Shown here: positions 40,547-50,300 of the stretch, piece after piece
Numbering within the stretch: the first letter of the stretch is position 1
Layout of the letters: each line of letters begins with the position of its first letter
Translations under genes and position numbers: made by a program
The notes under the pieces: model-generated
What the model saw: the letters and a program-made list of their open reading frames with translations, nothing else
The model's database searches: none
What the model was told of the DNA's origin: nothing
Assembly: GCF_038446955.1 (NCBI RefSeq)
Contig: NZ_CP151803.1
Coordinates: 5,890,001 to 5,954,000, forward strand
Length of the DNA stretch: 64,000 nucleotides
Reading direction: 5' to 3'
Source: Pedobacter sp. FW305-3-2-15-E-R2A2
GTDB taxonomy: Bacteria > Bacteroidota > Bacteroidia > Sphingobacteriales > Sphingobacteriaceae

Positions 40547-42229
40547 ATGGACATGCTAGCGTATCTTACAGAGCTTATTAAAACCCGTAAAGAGGTTGGG
40601 ATCCCCGGACTTGGAACGATCTATAAAAAGAAATCACCAGGAAGGTATGATGCGGAGACGCATTCGTTTCTACCGCCAAGCTATGTACTGGATTTCAGTT
40701 CTGAATTAAGAGCGCAAACACTGTTAATTGACCATATCTGTAAAAAAAGAAATATATCCCCGGATGCAGCCACGTATTATGTGGATCAGTTTTCGGACGA
40801 AATAAAGAAACAATTAGAGGAGCATGAAGAGGCCAGTTTCTATCCCCTGGGTACTTTATATGGCACTCCGGACACCTTAAGCTTTAAACCTGTAAATGAT
40901 CAAAACTTCGGTTTTGATTTTTACGGTTTACCGCCAGTCAAAGAAGCCGCCGATGTAGTGGCAGAACCAGAAGAAATCCTGCCTTATTCTGCAGCGCCCG
41001 TGATCGCAGATCTTCAGCCAGAAGAAGAATCCCTTACGGAGGATCCAGCTGTACATCAGGTTACCGAAGAACAGTTGGAACTGGAAAACAGCAATGCAGA
41101 TCTTAGAGAAGAAGAAATCGCTTCCCTTAATCCTGCAGAACAACAAGAGCTTTCTGAGCGTGTGGACGAGGCCGCTGCAACCGAAGTTCCTGCAATAGAA
41201 GAAATACCAGCTCAGGAAGAAGAAGAACAACCTGTCCCGCCTGCAACGCATCCTGAAGAAACACCCGTTGATGCAGCAGAGGCTGAAGACCTGCCTAAAA
41301 CAGAAATCCCGGCAGAAGAAACCCTGACAGAAGAGCTTCCGGTAGCAGAAGTATACGAGGTCGAAGAAGAAATTCAACCTTTAGTTGTCGCTGATGAACA
41401 ACCTGTCTATGAAGAAATCGCAGAAGTTGAACTTCCTAAAAAACCAGTAGATCAACCTGTAATTGAAACCGTTGTTCCAACAAGCATCAACGATACTTAT
41501 GCGCAAGCTAACAGGGCCGTTTATGAGCCCCGTCCAGCACCGGTACAGGAACAGCCAATAGAAAGAGAACAGCTCACAGAAACAACATTCTACAATTCCG
41601 ATGGAGAATATTCAGACCAAGCTAAAACACCTGTTTATTTAAAAATCCTGATTGCACTGTTGCTGATCCTGATCGGACTTGCTGCTGCTTACTTCATTCG
41701 TCCTGACCTTTTTGATCCCATTCTGAAAAGAGGGCAGAACTCAACGGTCTTGCCTGTAGAAACGAGCCCAAGCGTTCAGGATGCTAAATTAACAGCAGAT
41801 TCTCTGGCAAAAGCGGACAGCCTGAAAAGAAATTCAGCGCAAGCACTTCCAGTAAAGGATACCACTAAAAAAGACAGTTCAAACGTCACAAAACCGGCTG
41901 CTGCAAAACCAGTGGTTCCAAAACCCGAAACAACCGTACCCATTACCCAAAAACCCATTGCAACAACCCCTCCTGCAGTAGAAACCGGAACAACCTACGA
42001 GGTGATAGGTTCTTCGGTAACCAGCCAGAGGGAAGCCGAACGCTTTATTGCCAATATGAAATCTTTGGGAATTACCGCGAAAGCCATCCCTCCTACCAAT
42101 GGCAGGAAAATAATAAAGCTCAGTATTGGCTCGTTTAAAGACTACAACACCGCTCATCAGGAAAGACCAAAATTGGAAAAGAAGTTAGGTATTAAAGACA
42201 CATACATACACACAAATAAACCATTATAA
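40547..42229 (+). CDS. HU-CCDC81-like/SPOR transmembrane protein
   Basis: With the ATG at 40547 the product has 560 residues. Residues 1-120 resemble the two prokaryotic CCDC81-type HU-like domains (MLAYLTELIKTRKEVGIPGLGTIYK; second half LLIDHICKKRNISPDAATYYVDQF). Next comes an acidic, proline-rich disordered segment (about 130-360), one transmembrane helix (about 364-386, LKILIALLLILIGLAAAYFI), a Lys/Ser/Pro linker, and a C-terminal SPOR domain (about 482-560, YEVIGSSVTSQREAERFIANM ... IKLSIGSFKDYNTAHQE). The HU part should be cytoplasmic and SPOR, which binds denuded peptidoglycan at division sites, periplasmic. It lies 54 nt after the barrel gene and 3 nt before exbB. Confidence 0.88.
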   Translation: MDMLAYLTELIKTRKEVGIPGLGTIYKKKSPGRYDAETHSFLPPSYVLDFSSELRAQTLLIDHICKKRNISPDAATYYVDQFSDEIKKQLEEHEEASFYPLGTLYGTPDTLSFKPVNDQNFGFDFYGLPPVKEAADVVAEPEEILPYSAAPVIADLQPEEESLTEDPAVHQVTEEQLELENSNADLREEEIASLNPAEQQELSERVDEAAATEVPAIEEIPAQEEEEQPVPPATHPEETPVDAAEAEDLPKTEIPAEETLTEELPVAEVYEVEEEIQPLVVADEQPVYEEIAEVELPKKPVDQPVIETVVPTSINDTYAQANRAVYEPRPAPVQEQPIEREQLTETTFYNSDGEYSDQAKTPVYLKILIALLLILIGLAAAYFIRPDLFDPILKRGQNSTVLPVETSPSVQDAKLTADSLAKADSLKRNSAQALPVKDTTKKDSSNVTKPAAAKPVVPKPETTVPITQKPIATTPPAVETGTTYEVIGSSVTSQREAERFIANMKSLGITAKAIPPTNGRKIIKLSIGSFKDYNTAHQERPKLEKKLGIKDTYIHTNKPL

Positions 42230-42232
42230 ATT

Positions 42233-42943
42233 ATGATCGCATTAATACAGGGTGCTACTGATAGCCTGAAACAACTTGCTGATACCGCCAACAACGCCAC
42301 ACAAGCCCTCGCTGCAGCACCACCGGAATTACACTTTATCGACCTGCTGTTAAAGGGTGGATGGGTAATGCTTCCCCTGGCTTTCCTTGCTTTTTTAGGA
42401 TTAGTCATTTTTGTTGAAAGGTACCTGACCATCAGAAAAGCTTCTAAAACAGAATCTAACCTGATGCTTCAGATTAAACAATATATCCATGACGGCCGGT
42501 TGGACAATGCGATTGCTTTATGCAAGAACAACAACTCTCCTTTAGCCAGAATGTTGGAAAAAGGGCTAAAACGTATTGGCCGTCCGATTAAAGATATTGA
42601 AGCTGCAATTGAAAACAATGGAAAACTGGAAGTATCCAAACTGGAGAAAAACATTGGTGTACTGGGTATTATTGCCGGTATTGCACCCATGCTTGGTTTC
42701 GTTGGTACCATTATTGGGGTAATTACCATTTTCCATGATGTGTCTATCAAAGGTGCTATTGAGATTGGAACAATATCCGGAGGTTTATATACTAAAATGA
42801 TCACTTCCGCTACAGGTCTGATCATCGGTATTATCGCTTATGTATTATATCATATCTTGAATATGATGGTAGAGCGCATCATACTAAGAATGGAAACTGA
42901 TGCTATTGAGTTTATTGATCTATTAGAGGAGCCAGGTAAATAA
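42233..42943 (+). CDS. exbB: ExbB/TolQ-family proton channel subunit
   Basis: A 236-residue inner-membrane protein of the MotA/TolQ/ExbB family. Three transmembrane helices are visible: GGWVMLPLAFLAFLGLVIFVERYL (about 42-65), GVLGIIAGIAPMLGFVGTIIGVITIF (about 140-165) and ITSATGLIIGIIAYVLYHILN (about 187-207). The cytoplasmic loop between the first two contains LARMLEKGLKRIGRP. Together with ExbD it uses the proton gradient to drive TonB or TolA-like transducers. The N-terminal 30 residues (rich in Ala and Thr) are an extension. Its stop overlaps the exbD start (TAATG), so the genes are coupled. ExbB versus TolQ cannot be decided from this sequence. Confidence 0.93.
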   Translation: MIALIQGATDSLKQLADTANNATQALAAAPPELHFIDLLLKGGWVMLPLAFLAFLGLVIFVERYLTIRKASKTESNLMLQIKQYIHDGRLDNAIALCKNNNSPLARMLEKGLKRIGRPIKDIEAAIENNGKLEVSKLEKNIGVLGIIAGIAPMLGFVGTIIGVITIFHDVSIKGAIEIGTISGGLYTKMITSATGLIIGIIAYVLYHILNMMVERIILRMETDAIEFIDLLEEPGK

Positions 42944-43344
42944 TGAATCTACGCAAAAGAAATAAGGGAACTGTAGAGGTTCATACTTCTGCATTGAACG
43001 ACATCATGTTCTTCCTCCTGCTGTTTTTTCTATTGGCATCTGCTGTAGTTAATCCGCAAGTCGTGAAACTGTTGTTACCCAGATCAGAGTCAGGACAACA
43101 ATCTTCGGCTCAGAAAACCGTTACAGTATCTATAGACGAAAAGCTGAATTATTTTGTAGACAAACAACCTACAACGCTGGAGAATATCCAGGCTGCAATT
43201 GAGACTTATCAGAAAGCATCGCCGGATCTGACCATCGTACTTTACGTAGCCAGAGGAGTTTCCATCGAAAATACCATGCTTGTATTTGATATCGCCAACA
43301 AATTAAAACTGAAAGTTGTACTCGCTGTAGAACCTAAGAAATAA
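42943..43344 (+). CDS. exbD: ExbD/TolR-family protein
   Basis: A 133-residue protein with one N-terminal helix and a periplasmic domain. The helix holds the essential aspartate (Asp20 in SALNDIMFFLLLFFLLASAV). The periplasmic part runs TVSIDEKLNYFVDKQP ... LTIVLYVARGVSIENTMLVFDIANKLKLKVVLAVEP. It overlaps both its neighbours by one base (TAATG at each end), the tight packing expected for subunits made in fixed ratio. Confidence 0.93.
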   Translation: MNLRKRNKGTVEVHTSALNDIMFFLLLFFLLASAVVNPQVVKLLLPRSESGQQSSAQKTVTVSIDEKLNYFVDKQPTTLENIQAAIETYQKASPDLTIVLYVARGVSIENTMLVFDIANKLKLKVVLAVEPKK

Positions 43345-44159
43345 TGATGTACCCTAAGGAAGAAAACAATTATCCTAAAGCAGTAGCCATCTCTACTGGT
43401 ATTATGATTTTCCTCATCGCCTTGAGTTTCTTCATCGCGATAGGAACATTCCAGCCTCCGGTAGAGGCAGGTATGGGAGGGATTGTGGTCAATTATGGTA
43501 CATCGGTCACCGGAATGGGAACAGACTATACCAGTATAGAAGAACCTTCTGCAGATCCGAATGCCAACAATAAACCACCGGATAAGGTGGTTCCAAAAGA
43601 ACCAACCAAAGAGACACCAACCAATCAGAACAGTACCAAAGAGATCGTTACCCAAAGTACAGAAGAAGCCGTTAGTGTAAACACCAAAAGCAGCAATAAA
43701 AACACTGCGCCTACGGCAACTACAGAGACTAAGCCGGCAAAACCTGTCATCAATCAAAATGCTTTGTATAAAGGCAAAGCCAATAAGGGGACAGGTGGCG
43801 GCGATGGAACAGGGACTACCCCGGGAAATCAGGGCGACAAAGATGGGGATCCATTGGCCAATAATTATGGCGAAGGTGGCTCCGGATTTGGCGAAACCCC
43901 AATTGCACTGAGAAAGTTTACAAACCTGGTCACTCCTCAGGATGATGGGCAAAAGACCGGAAAAATCGCCGTAAGGATAAAGATCAATAAAAGTGGTATT
44001 GTAATAGACGCGACTCCGGGAGTTAAAGGGACTACCCTGAACGACAGAGAGCTATGGCAAAAATGTAAAGAAGCCGTAATGGGTGCACGTCTGACCCAAT
44101 CTGAATCTGCCCCTGATGTTCAAATCGGAGTGGTCGTATTCAACTTTAAAGTGAAATAA
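43344..44159 (+). CDS. TonB-family energy transducer
   Basis: The 271-residue protein starts in the exbD stop codon. It has one N-terminal transmembrane helix (about 12-38, VAISTGIMIFLIALSFFIAIG), a long Pro/Thr/Asn/Lys-rich linker that includes PPDKVVPKEPTKETPTNQ, a glycine-rich stretch (GTGGGDGTGTTPGNQGDKDG), and a C-terminal TonB-like domain (about 185-271, KIAVRIKINKSGIVIDATPG ... GVVVFNFKVK). It should reach from the inner membrane across the periplasm. Whether it touches a TonB box or, like TolA, a Pal-like partner is open. folC follows 22 nt later. Confidence 0.88.
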   Translation: MMYPKEENNYPKAVAISTGIMIFLIALSFFIAIGTFQPPVEAGMGGIVVNYGTSVTGMGTDYTSIEEPSADPNANNKPPDKVVPKEPTKETPTNQNSTKEIVTQSTEEAVSVNTKSSNKNTAPTATTETKPAKPVINQNALYKGKANKGTGGGDGTGTTPGNQGDKDGDPLANNYGEGGSGFGETPIALRKFTNLVTPQDDGQKTGKIAVRIKINKSGIVIDATPGVKGTTLNDRELWQKCKEAVMGARLTQSESAPDVQIGVVVFNFKVK

Positions 44160-44181
44160 CACCTCTTTTTGGAACTCCAAA

Positions 44182-45468
44182 ATGAACTATAAACAAACTC
44201 TGGATTATCTGTACGGTAAACTACCTATGTTTACCCGTGTTGGAGCCGTAGCCTTCAAAAAAGACCTGCACAACACCATCGCCATGTGCGAGAAACTGGG
44301 AAACCCTCAGCATAAATTCAAAACCATACATGTCGGTGGAACCAATGGTAAAGGTTCCACCTCACACATGCTTGCCGCCATCCTGCAGCAGGCAGGGTAT
44401 AAAACCGGACTGTATACTTCCCCCCATCTTAAAGATTTCAGAGAACGCATCCGGATCAATGGAGAAATGATCACAGAAGATTTCGTCACTGATTTTGTCG
44501 CAGCGCAACAAGACATCATGGAAGAAATCAATCCTTCATTTTTTGAGGTAACTGTTGCCATGGCCTTCTCCTATTTTGCGGAAGAGCAGGTAGACATTGC
44601 GATCATCGAAGTTGGTTTGGGTGGAAGATTAGATTCTACGAATATCATTACACCAGAGCTTTCGGTGCTTACCAATATCAGCCTGGATCATACCAATATC
44701 CTGGGTACTACCCTACCCGAAATTGCGAAGGAAAAAGCAGGGATTATCAAACCTGGAATTCCGGTGGTGATCGGAGAACAACAGGAAGAGACCAAAGCAG
44801 TATTTATTGAAAAAGCAGCGGAAACCAATAGCCAGATTACTTTTGCAGATCAGGAACTGCACATTACGAATCTTGTTAAAAAGGAGAAATACCTGAATGC
44901 AGACGTCTTCTCCGGAAACACTCCTCTATATCAACATCTGGAACTGGACCTAAACGGATCTTATCAAAGGAAAAATATCCTGACGGTGATTCAGTCCATA
45001 CAAATGCTAAAAGAAAAGGGTTATCAGATCGATAACGAAGCATTGTACACTGCTTTAAAAGATGTGAAAGGACTAACCGGCCTGCAAGGCAGATGGCAAA
45101 CGCTGGGAGAAAACCCATTGATCATCTGTGATACCGGGCATAATATCGGGGGAATCACGGAAGTGGTACAGAACATCAACGATACTCCTCACGATCAGCT
45201 GCACATCGTTATCGGAATGGTGAAAGACAAAGACATCAGTGGCGTATTAAAGTTACTTCCAAAGGATGCGCATTATTATTTTTGTCAGCCTGAACTGGAA
45301 AGGGCGCTCCCGGCTGCTGAACTGGCAGAGCAAGCAAAGCAACACGGACTGATTGGAGATGTATTTCCAACGGTTCAATTCGCTTTTCATGCCGCAAAAG
45401 ACAATGCCGATTCCAATGACATGGTCTTTGTAGGTGGCAGTACCTTTGTCGTGGCAGAAGTCCTATAA
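44182..45468 (+). CDS. folC: Folylpolyglutamate synthase / dihydrofolate synthase
   Basis: FolC adds glutamate to dihydropteroate and folates in the cytoplasm. The 428-residue product of the Mur ligase family shows the ATP loop HVGGTNGKGSTSHMLAAILQ (about 53-72), TSPHLKDFRERIRINGE, EVGLGGRLDSTNII, the SLDHTNILGTTLPEIAKEKAGIIK signature, and CDTGHNIGGI for the C-terminal domain. It stands just downstream of the TonB gene in the same direction and may share its transcript, but no functional link is expected. Confidence 0.96.
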   Translation: MNYKQTLDYLYGKLPMFTRVGAVAFKKDLHNTIAMCEKLGNPQHKFKTIHVGGTNGKGSTSHMLAAILQQAGYKTGLYTSPHLKDFRERIRINGEMITEDFVTDFVAAQQDIMEEINPSFFEVTVAMAFSYFAEEQVDIAIIEVGLGGRLDSTNIITPELSVLTNISLDHTNILGTTLPEIAKEKAGIIKPGIPVVIGEQQEETKAVFIEKAAETNSQITFADQELHITNLVKKEKYLNADVFSGNTPLYQHLELDLNGSYQRKNILTVIQSIQMLKEKGYQIDNEALYTALKDVKGLTGLQGRWQTLGENPLIICDTGHNIGGITEVVQNINDTPHDQLHIVIGMVKDKDISGVLKLLPKDAHYYFCQPELERALPAAELAEQAKQHGLIGDVFPTVQFAFHAAKDNADSNDMVFVGGSTFVVAEVL

Positions 45469-45542
45469 AATCTTTACATTAGAGTCAATTCATTAATTAC
45501 ATGGATTAACTACCTTTAAAAATTCTTAATACACACAACTCA

Positions 45543-47210
45543 ATGAAAAGAATTTACCTGTTATTTTCTGCACTACTTGTTACCTGTAGTGTATCTATGG
45601 CACAAAAAAAGACAGCTGCCGTTGCAAAAAAAGACTTCCCTGCTTCCATCAACAGACCCAAACTGGTAGTTGGTATGGTCATCGATCAAATGAGATGGGA
45701 TTACCTTTACCGTTATTACAGCAGATATGGCTCAGGAGGCTTTAAAAGACTCATCAATGAAGGCTTCTCTGCCGAAAATACTTTTATTCCTTATACCCCT
45801 ACTTATACCGCTTGCGGACATGCCAGTATCTATACCGGCTCTGTTCCGGCTATCAATGGAATTATCGGTAACGACTGGTATGATCCTCAGTTAGGCCGTA
45901 ATGTATATTGCGCGGAAGATACTTCGGTAACCAGTGTGGGAAGTACAACAATGGCGGGTGTAATGTCGCCAAAAAACATGTTGACCACCACCATTACGGA
46001 TGAACTTCGTCTGGCGACTAATTTCCAGGGTAAAGTAATCGGAATCTCCCTGAAAGATCGCGGATCTATCCTTCCTGCCGGACATTCAGCCAATGCGGCT
46101 TACTGGTTCGATGGGCAAACCGGCGACTGGATCACGAGTACTTTTTACATGACTAAACTTCCTGCATGGGTAGAAGATTACAATAAAATCAAACTGGTAA
46201 ACAAGTTTTATGAGAAAAACTGGCCTACACTTTACCCGATCGAAACTTATACTCAAAGTACAGCAGATGACAAGCCTTATGAAGGAAAAGCAAGAGGCGA
46301 ACAAAGCCCTGTTTTCCCGCATCCGTTAAAACTATATGCAGGAAAGAATTTTGAGATGATCAAAAGCACGCCTTACGGAAATACCATGACTTTAGACCTG
46401 GCTAAACTGGCCATCCTTTCTGAAGACCTGGGTAAGGATAACATCACCGATTTTCTTGCAGTAAGTTGCTCTTCTACAGATTACGTAGGTCATATGTATG
46501 GTCCGAACTCTATTGAAGCAGAAGATACTTACCTTAGATTAGACAAAGACCTGGCGGAGTTTTTCGACTACCTGGACAGCAAAGTAGGTAAAGGAAATTA
46601 CCTGTTCTTTTTATCCGCAGATCATGGTGCAGCACATGTACCGGGATTCATGGCGGAGAACAAATTACCTGGTGGAACAATTGACGACAGCCCGGTGGTA
46701 AAGGAGCTGAATACCCGCCTGGAAGCTCAGTTTGGCATCAAACAAGCGATCATCAAATCCATGAACAACCAGATCTATTTTAATCATAAAAATATAGAGC
46801 AGGCAAAACTTGATTTTGATGCGGTTAAAGCTTTCAGCATTGAATTCCTAAAAACTCAAAATGGTTTTGTAAATGCAGTAGACCTGAATAAAGTTGGTGC
46901 AAGTACGCTGCCTGAGCCGATCAAAACAAGGATCACCAATGGATACAATGCCAAAAGAAGCGGAGATATCTATTTTATCCTTCAACCCAACTATTTCGAT
47001 AGCAGCAGCAAAACAGGTACTACTCATGGTTCATGGAATCCTTACGATTCCCATATTCCTTGTGTATTCATGGGATGGAATGTAAAACCAGGAAAGACCA
47101 ATAAAACACATTATATGACTGATATCGCAGCCACTTTAGCGGCGATGTTACACATACAGATGCCAAGCGGCTGTGTCGGAGAGCCGATCACGGAGCTTAC
47201 CCATCAGTAA
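45543..47210 (+). CDS. PafA-type alkaline phosphatase
   Basis: An exported 555-residue phosphomonoesterase (signal peptide ending VSMAQ) of the alkaline-phosphatase superfamily. Metal-site residues lie in VVGMVIDQMRWDYLYRYY (Asp48) and ADHGAAHVPGF. The proposed nucleophile is Thr89 in PTYTACGHASIYTGS. Asn110 sits 21 residues on, as Asn100 does after Thr79 in the characterised Flavobacterium/Elizabethkingia PafA, and K-x-R (Lys171, Arg173 in SLKDRGS) match that enzyme's phosphate-binding Lys/Arg pair. PafA scavenges phosphate in the periplasm, largely independently of phosphate supply. It is a single gene with its own terminator. Confidence 0.92.
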   Translation: MKRIYLLFSALLVTCSVSMAQKKTAAVAKKDFPASINRPKLVVGMVIDQMRWDYLYRYYSRYGSGGFKRLINEGFSAENTFIPYTPTYTACGHASIYTGSVPAINGIIGNDWYDPQLGRNVYCAEDTSVTSVGSTTMAGVMSPKNMLTTTITDELRLATNFQGKVIGISLKDRGSILPAGHSANAAYWFDGQTGDWITSTFYMTKLPAWVEDYNKIKLVNKFYEKNWPTLYPIETYTQSTADDKPYEGKARGEQSPVFPHPLKLYAGKNFEMIKSTPYGNTMTLDLAKLAILSEDLGKDNITDFLAVSCSSTDYVGHMYGPNSIEAEDTYLRLDKDLAEFFDYLDSKVGKGNYLFFLSADHGAAHVPGFMAENKLPGGTIDDSPVVKELNTRLEAQFGIKQAIIKSMNNQIYFNHKNIEQAKLDFDAVKAFSIEFLKTQNGFVNAVDLNKVGASTLPEPIKTRITNGYNAKRSGDIYFILQPNYFDSSSKTGTTHGSWNPYDSHIPCVFMGWNVKPGKTNKTHYMTDIAATLAAMLHIQMPSGCVGEPITELTHQ

Positions 47211-47231
47211 ATCAATTCAAAAGAAAGAAAG

Positions 47232-47269
47232 AAAAGCTCCTCTGAACAAGATTCAGGGGAGCTTTTTTT
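47232..47269 (+). terminator. Rho-independent terminator after the phosphatase gene
   Basis: Arms 47232-47246 and 47252-47266 pair (one GU) around a 5-base loop, with AAAAGCTCC at the base and a T run to 47269. Confidence 0.93.
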
Positions 47270-47358
47270 ATGCATCATGCAATTGTATTGATTTGGCTAT
47301 TTTAACCACCCTACGCTCAGTTTTTGTTACCTTTACCTACCAATTATAAAACCATCCT

Positions 47359-50300
47359 ATGGAGAAAATTGAAATCTATAAGCCCAAACATAAAATACGT
47401 TTTGTTACCGCTGCAGCCCTATTTGACGGACACGATGCCACGATCAATATCATGCGTCGGATTCTTCAGTCTTCAGGAGCTGAGGTGATACACCTGGGGC
47501 ATAACCGTTCTGTAGACGAGGTGGTAAATTGTGCCATTCAGGAAGATGTACAAGGCATTGCCATGACTTCTTACCAGGGTGGCCATATTGAATATTTTAA
47601 ATACATGTACGACCTGTTACAGGAACGTGGTGCTTCCCATATTAAAATCTTTGGTGGCGGTGGCGGAGTGATCCTCCCTTCCGAAATCGCAGAATTACAG
47701 GAATATGGCATCACCAGAATCTATTCTCCTGATGACGGACGTAAAATGGGTTTACAAGGCATGATCAATAACATGCTGGAACAAACGGATTACATCACGA
47801 CAACCACGCTTAACGGAGAGCTTAAAACCATTCCTCAAAAGAATGTAAAGAGCATTGCTTCCGCCATTACGGTGGCAGAAAATGATCCGGAAGGCGCACA
47901 GGCATTTGTAGATGAACTCAAGAAACTCACCCTCAAAAGCCAGGCTCCGGTACTTGGAATCACAGGCACAGGCGGCTCGGGTAAATCTTCCCTGGTCGAT
48001 GAACTCGTAAGACGCTTCCTGATAGAAGTAAAAGATAAAACCATGGCCATCATCTCTGTAGACCCCTCCAAACGTAAAACAGGAGGTGCTTTACTGGGCG
48101 ATAGGATCCGCATGAATGCCATTAATAACCCAAGGATCTATATGCGTTCCCTGGCCACCAGACAAGCCAATCTGGCGCTGTCTAAAAATGTTCAGGAAAG
48201 CATTGACATCTGTAAAGCTGCTGGTTACGACCTGATCATTGTGGAAACTTCCGGAATAGGCCAGTCGGACACAGAAATCACCGAACATTGTGATGTTTCC
48301 CTATATGTCATGACTCCTGAATTTGGAGCGGCAACACAGTTGGAAAAAATCGACATGCTTGATTTTGCTGATCTGGTAGCCATCAATAAATTTGACAAAC
48401 GTGGTGCTTTGGATGCGCTACGTGACGTTCGCAAGCAATACAAACGCAACCACAATCTTTTTGACGCCAAGGACGATACCATTCCTGTCTTTGGAACCAT
48501 GGCTTCCCAGTTCAACGACCCTGGCATGAACAACCTCTTTACGGCCCTGATGGACAAGATCAAAGAGAAAACCAAGGTGGATTTCAATGCGCAAATGGAG
48601 CTGACTTCAGAGCAGTCGGAAAAGATCTATATCATTCCGCCAGACCGGACAAGGTATCTCGCAGAGATTGCCGAAGCGAGTCAGACCTACAACGAATGGG
48701 TAGAAAAACAAAGCACCATTGCCAGGAAATTATATCAGCTTCAGGGCGTGATCCAGCTGTCAAAAGAACAAAAGTTGATTAAGGACATTCCGGCAACCGA
48801 AAATATCGGAAACGCATTGCAGGACATCTATCAGCACCTGGAAGAACAACTGGACGGAGAATGCAGGAGATTATTGCGCCAATGGCCGGACACAAAGCTC
48901 AAATACAAACAGGAGTTTTTTGTGTATAAGGTAAGGGACAAAGAGATCAAACAACCTTTGTTCTATGAGTCCTTATCCAAACTTCAAATCCCTAAAGTAT
49001 CCCTTCCCCGTTATGAAGACTGGGGGGATATCCTGCGTTGGTTATTGACAGAGAATGTTCCTGGAGAATTCCCTTACGCTGCAGGAGTTTTCCCGCTAAA
49101 ACGTGATGGAGAAGATCCAACCCGGATGTTCGCTGGTGAGGGTGGTCCGGAAAGGACGAATAAAAGATTTCATTATGTGTCTTTAGGCCAGCCTGCACAT
49201 CGTCTATCTACCGCGTTTGACTCGGTCACCTTATATGGTGAAGATCCACACATCAGACCGGATATTTACGGTAAAATAGGAAACTCAGGAGTAAGCATTG
49301 CCACCATAGACGACGCCAAGAAATTATACTCTGGCTTTGACCTCTGTGCGCCTTCTACTTCAGTGTCGATGACCATCAACGGCCCTGCGCCGATGCTACT
49401 GAGCTTCTTTATGAATGCAGCCATCGATCAGCAATGTGAAAAATACATTATTGAACATGAGCTTCAGGAAGAAACAGAAGCTAAAATAGCCGCGTTTTAT
49501 AAAGACAAAGGAGTAGAGAGACCAAGCTATAGTGGTGATCTTCCGGCGGGTAATAACGGCTTAGGCCTGATGTTGCTTGGCGTAACCGGAGATCAGGTGC
49601 TGCCAGCTGATGTCTATGCCAAAATCAGGGCTTATGCGATCAGTACGGTAAGGGGGACTGTTCAGGCAGATATCCTGAAGGAAGATCAGGCACAAAATAC
49701 CTGTATCTTTTCTACAGAATTCGCCTTGCGGATGATGGGGGATATTCAGCACTATTTCATCACCGAAAAAGTACGTAACTTCTACTCCGTATCGATTTCA
49801 GGTTATCATATTGCTGAAGCAGGTGCCAATCCTATTTCACAACTCGCCTTTACCCTGAGCAACGGATTTACTTTTGTAGAGTATTACCTGAGCAGGGGAA
49901 TGAATATCGATGATTTTGCCCCTAACTTATCCTTTTTCTTCTCCAATGGTATCGATCCGGAATATTCGGTGATCGGCCGTGTTGCCAGAAGAATCTGGGC
50001 AAAAGCCATCAAGAACAAATACAAAGGAAACGACCGTTCACAAAAACTAAAATACCATATCCAGACCTCTGGTCGTTCCTTACATGCGCAGGAGATCGAT
50101 TTTAATGATATCCGGACTACCTTGCAGGCTTTGTATGCAATTTACGATAACTGTAACTCTCTGCATACCAATGCTTATGATGAGGCGATCACCACACCGA
50201 CAGAAGAATCTGTACGCAGGGCGATGGCCATCCAGCTGATCATTAACAGGGAGTTAGGTTTGGCCAAGAATGAAAATCCACTCCAGGGTGCCTTTATTAT

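Noticed and set aside
40928..41377. A 149-residue minus-strand frame, Cys/Phe-rich
   Set aside because: It is the antisense shadow of the acidic Glu/Pro-rich tether of the SPOR protein; the composition is a mirror of GAA/GAG codons.
43242..43952. A 236-residue minus-strand frame
   Set aside because: It is antisense to exbD and tonB, with no family motif, and those genes have clear domains.
42233..44159. Flagellar motor or gliding-motor stator genes
   Set aside because: ExbB, ExbD and TonB pattern is clear; the GldL/GldM type has two helices and a very long periplasmic part, and no other gliding genes are nearby.
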